NCBI GenBank assembly: GCA_034664125.1
Contig: JAXDIG010000007.1
Location: 109,245-173,244, forward strand
Length of the DNA stretch: 64,000 bases
Reading direction: 5' to 3'
DNA from: JACVRW01 sp034664125
Lineage (GTDB): Bacteria > Actinomycetota > Thermoleophilia > Solirubrobacterales > Thermoleophilaceae
A program made the position numbers and the translations under genes. Under the pieces are notes generated by a model that was not told the origin of the DNA, searched no databases, and saw only the letters and a list, made by a program, of their open reading frames with translations. Positions 53,509 to 62,319 of this stretch are shown here, in pieces. Position 1 is the first letter of the stretch. Every line of letters begins with the position of its first letter.

Positions 53509-55029
53509 ATGGGTCGGGCATGGTCACGCCAGAAGGTCACGCACGACGCGGTCACTCGTGCCGACTGGTCCTCCGAGGTGATCGAAACCGCGCTGGACGC
53601 GATCGTCACGATCGACCAGGACGGGACGGTCGTGCGCTTCAACCGCGCTGCCGAGAAGATCTTCGGCTACTCCCGTGCCGAGGCGATCGGCCAGCGACTC
53701 GCCGACCTGGTCATCCCACCCGACCTGCGCCGTGCGCACCGGGCACAGGTGGCGGGGCTGGCGCGCGGGGAGCGACCGATCGTGCTCGATCAGCGGCTGC
53801 TGCAGCGCGCGGTGCGCAAGTCGGGCGAGGAGTTCCCGGTCGAGCTCATCGTCACCCGCACCTCCGAGGACCCGCTGCTGTTCACCGGCTTCGTGCGCGA
53901 CCTGTCGCGGATCGTGCGCGCCGAAGACCTCAGTGTTCGCTTGGACGGTCTGCTCACCACGGCCGAGGACCTCGCCCACATGGGCAGCTGGGAGCTTGAC
54001 CTGTGGTCGCAGGAGGCTCTCTGGTCCGCGGGCATGTACCGGATCCATGCCTTCACCGAGGAATCCTTCGTGCCGAGTGTCGAGTCCTACCTCGCCGTTA
54101 TCCACGAGGACGACCGGCAGCGAGTGGAGGAGCTGCTCAGGACCGTCGTCGAGGACCCGGAGCGGCTGCTCGGGCGCGACGTGGCCATCGAGTACAGGGT
54201 GGTGCGCCGCGACGGCGCGGTGCGCGAGCTGCGCGCCCGCGGCCGGGTGGAGGCGGGCGACGACGGCGCGCCGCTGCGCTGGGTCGGGATGGCGCAGGAC
54301 ATGACCGAGCAGCGCCTGACAGAGCAAGGCCTGCAGGCCCATTACGCGGTCACTCAGGCTTTGCGCGACTGGGAGTCGTTCGATGAGGGGGTGATTGGGC
54401 TGCTGCGCCGCCTCGGCACCGCGCTAGACGTCCCGCTCGGCTCGCTCTGGATCTCGGACGCCGACGACCGCCTAACCTGCCGCGCCCTGTGGAGCGCCCC
54501 GGAGGCGGCCGCCGCCGAGTTCGAGGCGGTCACGCGCGGGCGTTCCTACCGCCGCGGGGAGGACCTTCCGGGGCGTGCGTGGGACGCCGGCCGGCCCGTG
54601 ATCGTCGAGGACGCGACAGCGGACGCCGAGTTCGACCGGCGCGTCGTCGCCGCGCGCGCGGGGGTTCGCTCGGCGGTTGCCTTCCCCGCTATCGGCCACG
54701 CCGGCCCGCTGGCCGTCCTTGCGTTCTACGCGCTCGATCGGCGCCCGTACCGCGAGCCGCTCGCGCGCACGCTCGACGGCATCGGCCGCGAGCTCGGCAG
54801 GTTCCTCGAGCGCCGGCGCGCCGACCTCGGCACCGGCCGCTTGACCAAGCGCGAGCTCGAGGTGCTGAAGCTTGCCGCCGAGGGCAACACGGGTCCGCGC
54901 ATCGCGGAGCAGCTCGTGCTCGCCCCGGCGACCGTGAAGACGCACTTCGAGCACATCTACGAGAAGCTGGGCGTGAGCGACAGGGCCGCGGCCGTGGCTC
55001 AGGCACTGCGAATCGGCCTCATTCAGTAG
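53509..55029 (+). CDS. PAS-PAS-GAF-LuxR transcriptional regulator
   Basis: The 506-aa protein has PAS 1 (about 20-140; IDQDGTVVRFNRAAEKIFGYSRAEAIG), PAS 2 (about 150-270 with PAC motif), a GAF domain (about 285-430; VGIGSLWISD-like LGSLWISDADDRLTC and YRRGEDLPGRAWDAGRPVIVED), and a LuxR HTH (about 440-500; LTKRELEVLKLAAEGNTGPRIAEQL and TVKTHFEHIYEKLGV). It thus fuses sensors and DNA binding without a kinase. The ATG at 53509 is 51 bp after the helicase stop. The ligand is unknown. Confidence 0.9.
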   Translation: MGRAWSRQKVTHDAVTRADWSSEVIETALDAIVTIDQDGTVVRFNRAAEKIFGYSRAEAIGQRLADLVIPPDLRRAHRAQVAGLARGERPIVLDQRLLQRAVRKSGEEFPVELIVTRTSEDPLLFTGFVRDLSRIVRAEDLSVRLDGLLTTAEDLAHMGSWELDLWSQEALWSAGMYRIHAFTEESFVPSVESYLAVIHEDDRQRVEELLRTVVEDPERLLGRDVAIEYRVVRRDGAVRELRARGRVEAGDDGAPLRWVGMAQDMTEQRLTEQGLQAHYAVTQALRDWESFDEGVIGLLRRLGTALDVPLGSLWISDADDRLTCRALWSAPEAAAAEFEAVTRGRSYRRGEDLPGRAWDAGRPVIVEDATADAEFDRRVVAARAGVRSAVAFPAIGHAGPLAVLAFYALDRRPYREPLARTLDGIGRELGRFLERRRADLGTGRLTKRELEVLKLAAEGNTGPRIAEQLVLAPATVKTHFEHIYEKLGVSDRAAAVAQALRIGLIQ

Positions 55030-55056
55030 CCGGACCCACTGATGAGGGGCCGTTCA

Positions 55057-55082
55057 GCAATCCGCCGTTTGGCGGATATTGC
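55057..55082 (+). terminator. Hairpin between PAS-LuxR gene and PAS-EAL gene
   Basis: TCCGCC-GTTT-GGCGGA forms 6 GC-rich pairs, extended by GCAA and TTGC across a two-base mismatch. It lies 28 bp after the PAS-GAF-LuxR stop. No T-run follows, so this is a possible terminator or attenuator. Confidence 0.45.
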
Positions 55083-55112
55083 CGGAATTGCAATGGCCGA
55101 TGACTGAAGGGA

Positions 55113-57824
55113 ATGCCCGGCTCACCCCTTCCTCCGCCGGACGAGCGCTCGCGCGCTCTGTTCGCCGCGTTGCGCGACGGCGTCTGGATCGTCGACGCGG
55201 ACGCCCGCATTGTGGAGGTCAACGAAGGCCTTTGCGAGATGACCGGCTTCACGGCCGAGGAGCTGGTCGGCAGCGGCCCGCCGCGCTGCTACTGGCCCGA
55301 GGAGGAGTACGACCCCATCACGGCGGCCGTGCGCACTTCCATGACGGGCGGGACCGGGTACTACGAGGTGTACTTCAAGCGCAAGAACGGCGAGCGCTTC
55401 CCGGTCGCGGTCAACACGTCGCCGCTCGGTGACCGTGGCGGCTTCCTATGCGTGGCTCGTGACCTCACCGGGGAGCAGCGCGCGCGCCAGCGCCTAGAGG
55501 AAGCCCAGGCTGTCGCCCGCCTCGCCAGCTGGGAGTGGAACCCCGACACCGACGCCATGGAGATCTCCCGGGATTTCGCCGACCTCGCCGGCCTCCCGAC
55601 AGACGTGAGCCCGACTCTCGACCAGGTCCTCGACTTCACGCCCGCGCCCTACGCCCAGCGGGACCGCGAGACGTTCGGCGCCTTGCTTTCCGGGGCGCAG
55701 GACGAGGCCGTCTTCGAGACTCCCTGGCGCGTGCCGAACCCCGAGATCCAGTGGATCGAGGTGCGCGCGCGTCCGTTGCGCGACGCGGAGGGCCGCGTTG
55801 TGCGGCTGCGCGGCACGACCCAGGACATCACTGCGCGCAAGCTCGCCGAGCTGGCGTACAAGCGCAGCGAGGAGCGGCTGCGACAGGCCCAGCGCATGGC
55901 GGACATCGGCAGCTTCGAGGTGGACTACCGCACCGGCGAGGTGACCTGGTCGGACGAGCTCTACCGGCTCTACGGCATAGAACGGACCGAGTTCTCCCAC
56001 GCGCTCGAGGCCGCGCGCAGGCTGGTGCCGGAAGGCGATCGCGAGGAGATTCAGCGCATCGCCGAGCAGACGGTTCAGGACGGTCAGCCACGGCAGCTGA
56101 CGCACCGGTACCTGCGCGGCGGGGAGACGCGCTGGGGCGAGTCGCGCTTCGAGCCGCTGACCGAGGAGGGCAACCGCTACGGCGTCCGCGGCACGCTGCA
56201 GGACATCACCGAGGGCAAGCGTGCCGAGCAGCGGATTCACCTCCAGGCGCACCTGCTGGATGCCGTGGACGCCGCGGTGGTGGCAATCGCCCTGGACGGA
56301 ACGATCAGCTACTGGAACACCGGCGCTCAACGGACCTACGGGTGGACCGCCGAGGAGGTGCTCGGGCGCAAGCTGCGCGATGTCGCGGGCGCCGTGGGCG
56401 ACGGCGAGATCGCCGCGAACATCGTCGATCGCGTCGTCGTCGCCGGTCAATGGGAGGGCGAGTTCGAGGTCGCCGGCAAGAACGGCGTGCGCTTCCCGGC
56501 ATACCTGCGCATGGCGCGCTTCTTCGACGCGGACGGCCAACCGGCGGGCGTGGTGACCATGTCCGTGGACATCAGCCAGCGCGTCGAGGGCGAGCGCCAG
56601 CTCAAGGCGGCTCGCGACTACATGCGCACGGTCACCGACAGCATGGGCGAGGGCTTGTTCACGCTCGACCTCGAGGGCCGGCTGACCTACCTGAACCGCT
56701 CCGGCGCGAACCTGCTGGGCTGGCGCCCGGAGGAGCTGCTCGGCCAGGCGATGCACGACAAGACGCACTACCGCCGCCCCGACGGCAGCCCCTGCCTGGC
56801 CTCCGAGTGTCCGCTCGTGCACGCGCGTGAGCAGGCAAACCTGGTGCGGCTCGATCAGGACATGTTCATCCGCAAGGACGGCACCGAGCTGCCTGTCGAG
56901 ATCACCTCGTCGCCGTTCGAGACCGAGGACGGCGTGCGCGGTTCCGTGGTCGTCTTCAACGACATCAGCGAGCGCCTGGCCGCCGAGCAGCGGATGCGCG
57001 AGGAGATGGACGCGCTCACCTGGGTCGCGCGCATACGCGACGCGCTGGCCGAGGACCGCTTCGTGCTCTACGCACAGCCGATCATCGACGTCCAGAGCGG
57101 GCTCACCGTCCAGCACGAGCTGCTCCTGCGCATGATCGACGTGGACGGCTCCATCATTCCGCCCGGCGCGTTCCTGCCGGCGGCCGAGGAGTATGGGCTG
57201 ATCGTCGAGGTGGACCGCTGGGTCATGAGCCGGGCGATCGGGCTCGCCGCCGAGGGCCACGCGATCGAGTTGAACCTGTCGGCGTGCTCGCTGTCGGCCC
57301 CCGGGCTGATCGACGACTTCCGGAGCGAGCTGCTGCGCACCGGCGCCGATCCGTCGCTGATCGTGGTGGAGCTGACCGAGACCGCCCTGCTCGAGGACGA
57401 GGATGCCGCGGCGCTGTTCATCGAGCGCATCGGTGCGCTGGGCTGCCAGCTGGCGCTCGACGACTTCGGAACCGGCTACGGCGGCTTCCGCTACCTCAAG
57501 AGCCTGCCGGTCGACCTGCTCAAGATCGACATGGACTTCGTGCGCGACCTGCCGACCAACCAGGCCAGCCAGCATGTGGTCAAGGCGGTGGTCAGCCTGG
57601 CCCGCGACTTCGATCAGCGCACCGTCGCCGAAGGGGTCGAGGACGAGGAGACGCTGCGGCTGCTCAGCGACTTCGGCGTGGACTACGCACAGGGGTACGC
57701 GATCGCCAGGCCGATGCCGGTGCACGAGGTACTGGGCACGGCAGCGCGGCAGTCGGAGCCCGCGGGCCGGCCGGGCGGTGCCAGGCTCGAAGCCCACGCA
57801 CCCGCCCGGCCGCCGTTGGGCTGA
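55113..57824 (+). CDS. Multi-PAS c-di-GMP phosphodiesterase (EAL), no GGDEF
   Basis: The 903-aa protein has about five PAS domains, as five spaced W.VD/EVN..., SYWNTGA and TYLNRSG signatures with PAC tails, and an EAL domain at about 650-885. EAL motifs are visible: ELLLRM (motif E-x-L in HELLLRM), LNLSACSL, ELTETALLED, DDFGTGYGGFRYLKSLPVDLLKID and AEGVEDEETL. The catalytic Glu, Asn, Asp-Asp and Lys residues seem present, so it likely degrades c-di-GMP in response to PAS ligands. No GGDEF is seen in it or elsewhere in the window. It is 83 bp after the PAS-GAF-LuxR gene. Confidence 0.92.
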   Translation: MPGSPLPPPDERSRALFAALRDGVWIVDADARIVEVNEGLCEMTGFTAEELVGSGPPRCYWPEEEYDPITAAVRTSMTGGTGYYEVYFKRKNGERFPVAVNTSPLGDRGGFLCVARDLTGEQRARQRLEEAQAVARLASWEWNPDTDAMEISRDFADLAGLPTDVSPTLDQVLDFTPAPYAQRDRETFGALLSGAQDEAVFETPWRVPNPEIQWIEVRARPLRDAEGRVVRLRGTTQDITARKLAELAYKRSEERLRQAQRMADIGSFEVDYRTGEVTWSDELYRLYGIERTEFSHALEAARRLVPEGDREEIQRIAEQTVQDGQPRQLTHRYLRGGETRWGESRFEPLTEEGNRYGVRGTLQDITEGKRAEQRIHLQAHLLDAVDAAVVAIALDGTISYWNTGAQRTYGWTAEEVLGRKLRDVAGAVGDGEIAANIVDRVVVAGQWEGEFEVAGKNGVRFPAYLRMARFFDADGQPAGVVTMSVDISQRVEGERQLKAARDYMRTVTDSMGEGLFTLDLEGRLTYLNRSGANLLGWRPEELLGQAMHDKTHYRRPDGSPCLASECPLVHAREQANLVRLDQDMFIRKDGTELPVEITSSPFETEDGVRGSVVVFNDISERLAAEQRMREEMDALTWVARIRDALAEDRFVLYAQPIIDVQSGLTVQHELLLRMIDVDGSIIPPGAFLPAAEEYGLIVEVDRWVMSRAIGLAAEGHAIELNLSACSLSAPGLIDDFRSELLRTGADPSLIVVELTETALLEDEDAAALFIERIGALGCQLALDDFGTGYGGFRYLKSLPVDLLKIDMDFVRDLPTNQASQHVVKAVVSLARDFDQRTVAEGVEDEETLRLLSDFGVDYAQGYAIARPMPVHEVLGTAARQSEPAGRPGGARLEAHAPARPPLG

Positions 57825-57839
57825 CGTACCCCGCTCAAG

Positions 57840-58769
57840 TCAGCGGCGCTCGCCTCCCGGCACGAGCCGCAGCGCGAGCCCGCTCCCGAGCAGCCACAGG
57901 CCCATCGCCACCAGCGCGACCGTGCCGAGTCCCGTCAGCGGCAGGCTGCCCAGTTGCGCGGCGCCGAGCGTCTCGACTCCCTGAGCCCCTGTGTCCGCCA
58001 CCGCGGAGTCAGGACCCGTGCCCCCCGAGACGAACTCGAGCGCCGTTCGCGTCTCGGTGGTCGTGGTGCCGTCGTCCTCGAGCGTGGCGTCGCCCTCGAG
58101 AGTGCCCCCGCCCTCCGGCGCATCCTGGAGCGAGCCGGTGCCCTCACCGTCGGGCAGCGGGCTGGCCACGGGCGGGCCCTCGCCGCCGGGCAGCGGGCTG
58201 GCTTGGGGCGGGCCCTCGCCGCCGGTCCCGTCGTCACCGGTGGAGGCGCCCTCGCTCAGCACGCTGACGGGCGCATACAAGCGAGGCGAGCCCACCTGGG
58301 CCGCCCCGGTGGAGCTCCCCGTCGTCTGCGCGCCGCCCGCGGCCGCGTTCGACGAGCCGTTGTCGCCATCGCTGGCCACACGCACGGGCGCGCTCACCTC
58401 GCCGGACCCGACCTGCGCGGATCCGGTCGAATCGCCCGTCGACTGGTCGGCGCCGGAACCGGCCGTGCCGGATCCGCCGTCGTCGCCGTCGCTGGCCACC
58501 CGCACGGGCGCGTTGGCGTCGGCCGACGTGACCTGGGCCGCGCCGGTCGAGTCACCCGTGGTCTGCGGCCCGCCGGCGCTCGCGCCGGTCGTCGCGCTGT
58601 CGCCGTCGCTGGCCACGCGCACCGGTGCGTCGACCGCAACCGCTCCAACCTGGGCCGCTCCCGTGGACCCGTCCACGGCCTGGGCCGCGCCGGGGTCGGC
58701 GGCTGCCGGCCCTGCTGTAAGCGCCAGGGCGATCACACTCGCCCCGAGCGCAATAACACTGCGTCTCAT
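57840..58769 (-). CDS. Secreted repeat protein with C-terminal LPLTG sorting signal
   Basis: The 309-aa protein has a signal peptide (MRRSVIALGASVIALALTAGPAAA) and four repeats of 39-40 residues starting at S35, S74, S114 and S153, each STGxAQV......APVRVASDGD. This resembles chaplin-like or spore/surface repeats from memory. A PPxASPLPxGEG repeat follows. The C-terminus has LPLTG (276-280), a hydrophobic helix and a basic tail, like a sortase class E/A substrate. No sortase is in the window. AAGGAGA precedes the ATG at 58769. It is coupled in direction with the following secreted gene. Confidence 0.83.
   Translation of the reverse strand: MRRSVIALGASVIALALTAGPAAADPGAAQAVDGSTGAAQVGAVAVDAPVRVASDGDSATTGASAGGPQTTGDSTGAAQVTSADANAPVRVASDGDDGGSGTAGSGADQSTGDSTGSAQVGSGEVSAPVRVASDGDNGSSNAAAGGAQTTGSSTGAAQVGSPRLYAPVSVLSEGASTGDDGTGGEGPPQASPLPGGEGPPVASPLPDGEGTGSLQDAPEGGGTLEGDATLEDDGTTTTETRTALEFVSGGTGPDSAVADTGAQGVETLGAAQLGSLPLTGLGTVALVAMGLWLLGSGLALRLVPGGERR
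58230..58667 (-). repeat. Four tandem 39-40-codon repeats in the LPLTG surface protein
   Basis: The coding DNA for S35-D180 holds four copies of the STGxAQV...APVRVASDGD unit. The first three keep APVRVASDGD; the fourth is diverged (APVSVLSEGA). This can vary by slippage or recombination between strains. Confidence 0.75.
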
Positions 58770-58815
58770 TTCGAATCTCCTTCGCTTGAGTTGCTTCCGG
58801 TTGCCCTCGGAGGGG

Positions 58816-59529
58816 CTAGCCGGGCCGCTCGAGCAGCGAGACGAAGGCGGCCGGTCGAAACGCGGCCGGTCGGATCAGAAGGCGACGACGCAGGCACGGG
58901 CCGGCCAGGCACACGGCGGCTGCCAGCAGCGCCATGCCGCCGAAGAAGAAGCTCCCTGCGCCCGCCGAGGCCCCGGCCGCGCCACTCGCGGACGCACCCG
59001 GCTCGGGAGCCGCCGGGGGCTGCGGCGAGGCGGGGCCGGTCGCGCGCGGCGCAGCCTCCCGAGCGTCGACGGCAACGGCCGCGGGCGGAGCGCTGATGTG
59101 GTGGAGCGCGGCGGGTGCCCCACGGTGCGCCGCGCTCCAGCCGGCCGGCGAGCGGCCGGACGTGCGAAAGCGTGCCGAGGCGCCGGGCCGCCCGGAGGAG
59201 GCGTGCGGCCCGGCGGGACCCTCGGCCTGTGGGGAGGACACGGAAGCGGTGGTGAAGCGGGCGACCTCGGCTGTGGGCTGAGCCAGGCGGGTGGCGGTGC
59301 GGACCGCGGGATCGGCGGGGGGTGCCGTCGATCCGGCCACGGAGGACGCGTTCGCGTCGACGTGCCTCGCGGCCGTGGTGACCGAGGTGGCGAGCGTCGT
59401 GGCGGTGTCGCCCACTGTTGTCGCGGCGGTGCCGGTCGCCGGCACGCCCGCGGGCAGGACATCGGCCCGTGCAGGCGCGGCCGCCCAGCAGGCGGCCACG
59501 AGCAGCGCGATTGCGATGAACCTGACCAT
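58816..59529 (-). CDS. Secreted/membrane hypothetical protein
   Basis: The 237-aa protein has a signal peptide (MVRFIAIALLVAACWAAAPARA), a long Ala/Thr/Ser/Pro-rich low-complexity middle, one C-terminal membrane helix (GSFFFGGMALLAAAVCLAGPCL), and the tail RRRLLIRPAAFRPAAFVSLLERPG. Ending FVSLLERPG after a helix seems frequent in related actinobacteria, from memory. Function is unknown; it is next to the LPLTG repeat gene and may be another envelope protein. Confidence 0.68.
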   Translation of the reverse strand: MVRFIAIALLVAACWAAAPARADVLPAGVPATGTAATTVGDTATTLATSVTTAARHVDANASSVAGSTAPPADPAVRTATRLAQPTAEVARFTTASVSSPQAEGPAGPHASSGRPGASARFRTSGRSPAGWSAAHRGAPAALHHISAPPAAVAVDAREAAPRATGPASPQPPAAPEPGASASGAAGASAGAGSFFFGGMALLAAAVCLAGPCLRRRLLIRPAAFRPAAFVSLLERPG

Positions 59530-59634
59530 CGTGGGGGTCTATGCCCGCGGACGGGTGACCTTGCGGCCCTGCACAAGTACGGCTCATGCTCCGGAAGGCG
59601 ACCCCGTGCGCACACCGCCCCGCCCCGCGGCGGT

Positions 59635-59640
59635 TAGACT
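59635..59640 (+). promoter_or_regulatory. -10-like hexamer for the DUF3089 gene
   Basis: TAGACT ends 8 nt before the ATG at 59649, again with no Shine-Dalgarno; consistent with a leaderless transcript. Confidence 0.35.
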
Positions 59641-59648
59641 GCCGCGCG

Positions 59649-60758
59649 ATGCGGCGCGGACCCCTTCTCCTGCTCGCGGCTGCCGCGCTCGCGTGCCTGT
59701 GGGCGCTGCCCAGCTCCGCCACGGCCAAGACCGTGTGGCTCTGCAAGCCGGGCAAGCCGAGCGACGCCTGCGACGTCAGCCTCAGCACCACCAACTTCTC
59801 GCCGAACGGCAAGCGCCTGGGCGTGGACCAGATCAAGCGGCCGAGGCGCCCCAAGTACGACTGCTTCTACGTCTATCCCACGGTCAGCGACCAGAAGGCG
59901 CCGACGGCGAACTTCGACATCGACCCGGAGCTGCGCTCGATCGCCCTCTTCCAGGCCGCGCGCTATTCGAGCGACTGCCGCGTCTACGCGCCGGTCTACC
60001 GGCAGGTCACGCTCCAGGGCATCCTCGGCATCGCGCCCCCGACGGCGGCGGACCGCGAACGGGCCTACACCGACGTCCGCAGCGCCTGGCGCGACTACCT
60101 GAAGAACTACAACCACGGCCGCGGCGTGGTGATCATGGGGCACTCCCAGGGCACGTTCGTGCTGCGGCAGCTGCTGACCCAGGAGATCGATCGCTCGCCG
60201 AAGGTGCGCAAGCGCCTGATCTCCGCGGTGCTGCTCGGGGGCAACGTGACGGTCAAGCAGGGCCAGGACACCGGCGGGGACTTCAAGAAGATCCCGGCCT
60301 GCCGGTCGCGGACGCAGTTCGGCTGCGTGATCGCGTTCTCGACCTTCAACGCGGTGCCGCCGGCCGACAGCTTCTTCGGCCGCACCGCCACGCCGGGGCT
60401 GGAGGTGCTCTGCACCAACCCCGCCGCGCTTGGCGGCGGCTCGGCCAAGATCACTCCGATCGAGCCCAGCAAGCCATTCGCACCGGGAACGACGATCGGC
60501 GCGGCCGTCGCCGTGCTCGGCGTGCCCACACCCGCCGTGTCGACCGCCTGGCGTGCCTTCCCGGGCAGCTACCGCGCAAGCTGCTCGTCCACGGGCGGCG
60601 CGGACGTCCTACGGATCAGCTCGATCGGCGCCGCGCCGGTCTTCAGCCCGTCGCCCACCCCCGGATGGGGCCTGCACCTCGTGGACGCAAACATCGCGCT
60701 GGGCCAGCTCGTGGACGTGGTGCGCACCCAGGCCGCGGCCTGGCGCGCGCACAACTGA
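59649..60758 (+). CDS. Secreted DUF3089 alpha/beta-hydrolase-like protein
   Basis: The 369-aa protein has a signal peptide (MRRGPLLLLAAAALACLWALPSSATA). It has the DUF3089 pattern: KYDCFYVYPTVS near residue 70, YAPVYRQVT, and VIMGHSQGTFVL with nucleophile S166 in GHSQG. A lipase/esterase role is possible. I use the ATG at 59649; the frame from 59586 adds 21 residues before the signal. The last 150 nt overlap the Ada-AlkA gene on the other strand. Confidence 0.85.
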   Translation: MRRGPLLLLAAAALACLWALPSSATAKTVWLCKPGKPSDACDVSLSTTNFSPNGKRLGVDQIKRPRRPKYDCFYVYPTVSDQKAPTANFDIDPELRSIALFQAARYSSDCRVYAPVYRQVTLQGILGIAPPTAADRERAYTDVRSAWRDYLKNYNHGRGVVIMGHSQGTFVLRQLLTQEIDRSPKVRKRLISAVLLGGNVTVKQGQDTGGDFKKIPACRSRTQFGCVIAFSTFNAVPPADSFFGRTATPGLEVLCTNPAALGGGSAKITPIEPSKPFAPGTTIGAAVAVLGVPTPAVSTAWRAFPGSYRASCSSTGGADVLRISSIGAAPVFSPSPTPGWGLHLVDANIALGQLVDVVRTQAAAWRAHN

Positions 60759-62219
60759 CGGCTGCCGGGGAGCGTCCCCGAGGCTGCTCCAGAGGTGCAT
60801 GACGGCGTAGGAGCGCCACGGCCGCCACGCCTCCGCGAGCGCCGTGGCCCGCGGCCCCTCGGCGAGGTGGCCGAGCCGCGCGAGCGCGTGCCGCAGGCCG
60901 AGGTCGCCTGCCGGGAACGCGTCGGGATCGCCGAGCGCGCGCATCGCCACGTAGGAGGCGGTCCAGGGGCCGACGCCGGGGATGTCGAGCAGCGCGGCAA
61001 GCGCGGCCGACGAGTCGGCACCCGCGTCGAAGCGCAGGCCCTGCGCGGCCACCAGCAGCGCGAGCGAGCGCAGCGCCTCGCCGCGGCGCCGCGGGAACGG
61101 GAAATCGGCTGGATCCACGCGGGCGAGCGTTTGCGCCGTGGGAAAGCGGTGGGTGATCGAGCCGAGCGGCTCGGCGAGCGGCTCGCCGTAGCGGGCGACC
61201 AGCCGGCCCAGCACCGTGCGCGCCGCTGCGACCGACACCTGCTGGCCGACGATCGCCCGCACGCCCAGCTCGAAGCCGTCGACACAGCCCGGCACGCGCA
61301 TCCCCGGCCGGTGCCGCGCGAGCTCCCCCAGCACCGGATCGGCCTCCAGCTGGGCGGCGATCGACAGAGGATCGGCGTCGAGGTCGAGCAGGCGCCGGCA
61401 GCGCGCCACCGCGGCGGTCAGGTCGCGCAGGTCGTCGAGCGCCAAGACGCAGCGCACGGCGTCCCGCTCCGGCGTGAGCGCCGCCAGCCCGCCGCCGTGC
61501 TCGAGCGCCAGCGAGCGGGTGTAGGTGCCGCCGGCGACGTGCTCGACACCGGGGATCGCGCGGGCACCCAGGAAATCCAGCAGCGCCGCGCCGTCGAGCG
61601 GACCTCGGGCCCCCAGGCGCAGGTCCACCGCGCCTTGGGTGGTCGAGCCGCGCCTGCGGCGGGCGCGGCGGCGCAGCTCGCTCGGCGTGCGCGCGTAGAT
61701 CGCCTGGACCGTGTCGTTGAACTGCCGGATGCTGCCGAAACCGGAGGCCAGCGCCACCTCGGCAAAGCGCAGGCCGGTGGACTCGATCAGCGTGCGCGCC
61801 GCCTGAGCGCGCTGGGCGCGGGCCAGCTGGGCCGGACCGGCCCCCACCTCGGCCACGAGGATGCGGTGGAGCTGCCGTTCGCCGAAGCCCAGGCGCGAGG
61901 CCAGCCCCGGCACGCCCTCGCGGTCCACGATTCCGTCCGCGATCAGCCGGAAGGCGCGCCCGGCCACGTCGGCGCGGCGGTTCCAGGCCGGGGAGCCCGG
62001 AGCGGCATCGGGCTCGCAGCGCTTGCACGCGCGCAAGCCGGCGGCCTGGGCCGCGGCCGCCGTGGCAAACAACCGCACGTTGCGCCGATCCGGCAGCCGC
62101 GCCGGGCAGCTCGGCCGGCAGTAGATGCCGGTCGAGGTCACGCCCACGAAGAAGAAGCCGTCGTAGCGCGGGTCGCGGCTGCGCATGAAGCGATAGCAGC
62201 GCTCGAAGTCGTCGATCAC
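60609..62219 (-). CDS. Ada-AlkA fusion: methyl-phosphotriester sensor plus 3-methyladenine DNA glycosylase
   Basis: The 536-aa protein has an Ada-type zinc domain (1-80) with C34, C38, C65 and C68 (GIYCRPSC, ACKRC), C34 the probable methyl acceptor; an AraC HTH (about 85-185); and AlkA (about 195-480) with helix-hairpin-helix LLDIPGVGPWTASYVAMRA and catalytic Asp in FPAGDLGL. Removal of alkylated bases is expected. The start is GTG 62219. After the usual AlkA end (YAVMHLWSSL), 55 low-complexity residues run on, and the last 150 nt lie over the DUF3089 gene. It is divergent from ogt. Confidence 0.9.
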   Translation of the reverse strand: MIDDFERCYRFMRSRDPRYDGFFFVGVTSTGIYCRPSCPARLPDRRNVRLFATAAAAQAAGLRACKRCEPDAAPGSPAWNRRADVAGRAFRLIADGIVDREGVPGLASRLGFGERQLHRILVAEVGAGPAQLARAQRAQAARTLIESTGLRFAEVALASGFGSIRQFNDTVQAIYARTPSELRRRARRRRGSTTQGAVDLRLGARGPLDGAALLDFLGARAIPGVEHVAGGTYTRSLALEHGGGLAALTPERDAVRCVLALDDLRDLTAAVARCRRLLDLDADPLSIAAQLEADPVLGELARHRPGMRVPGCVDGFELGVRAIVGQQVSVAAARTVLGRLVARYGEPLAEPLGSITHRFPTAQTLARVDPADFPFPRRRGEALRSLALLVAAQGLRFDAGADSSAALAALLDIPGVGPWTASYVAMRALGDPDAFPAGDLGLRHALARLGHLAEGPRATALAEAWRPWRSYAVMHLWSSLGDAPRQPSVVRAPGRGLGAHHVHELAQRDVCVHEVQAPSGGGRRAEDRRGADRADP

Positions 62220-62306
62220 CTGCCCATCGTGTCACGCGCGCAGGGGCTGGTCTGGCGCTTTTCGGACATGTCCGATTTCCGCCAGACACGCAAGCGCCGA
62301 GCGGCG

Positions 62307-62312
62307 TAGCCT
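62307..62312 (+). promoter_or_regulatory. -10-like hexamer for ogt
   Basis: TAGCCT ends 7 nt before the ATG at 62320; no Shine-Dalgarno is visible. This fits leaderless initiation. The 100-bp gap also carries the divergent ada-alkA promoter. Confidence 0.35.
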
Positions 62313-62319
62313 GGCGGGC

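Noticed and set aside
55494..57797. 767-codon minus-strand frame over the PAS-EAL gene
   Set aside because: The opposite strand codes for a clear PAS-EAL protein; this frame has no motif.
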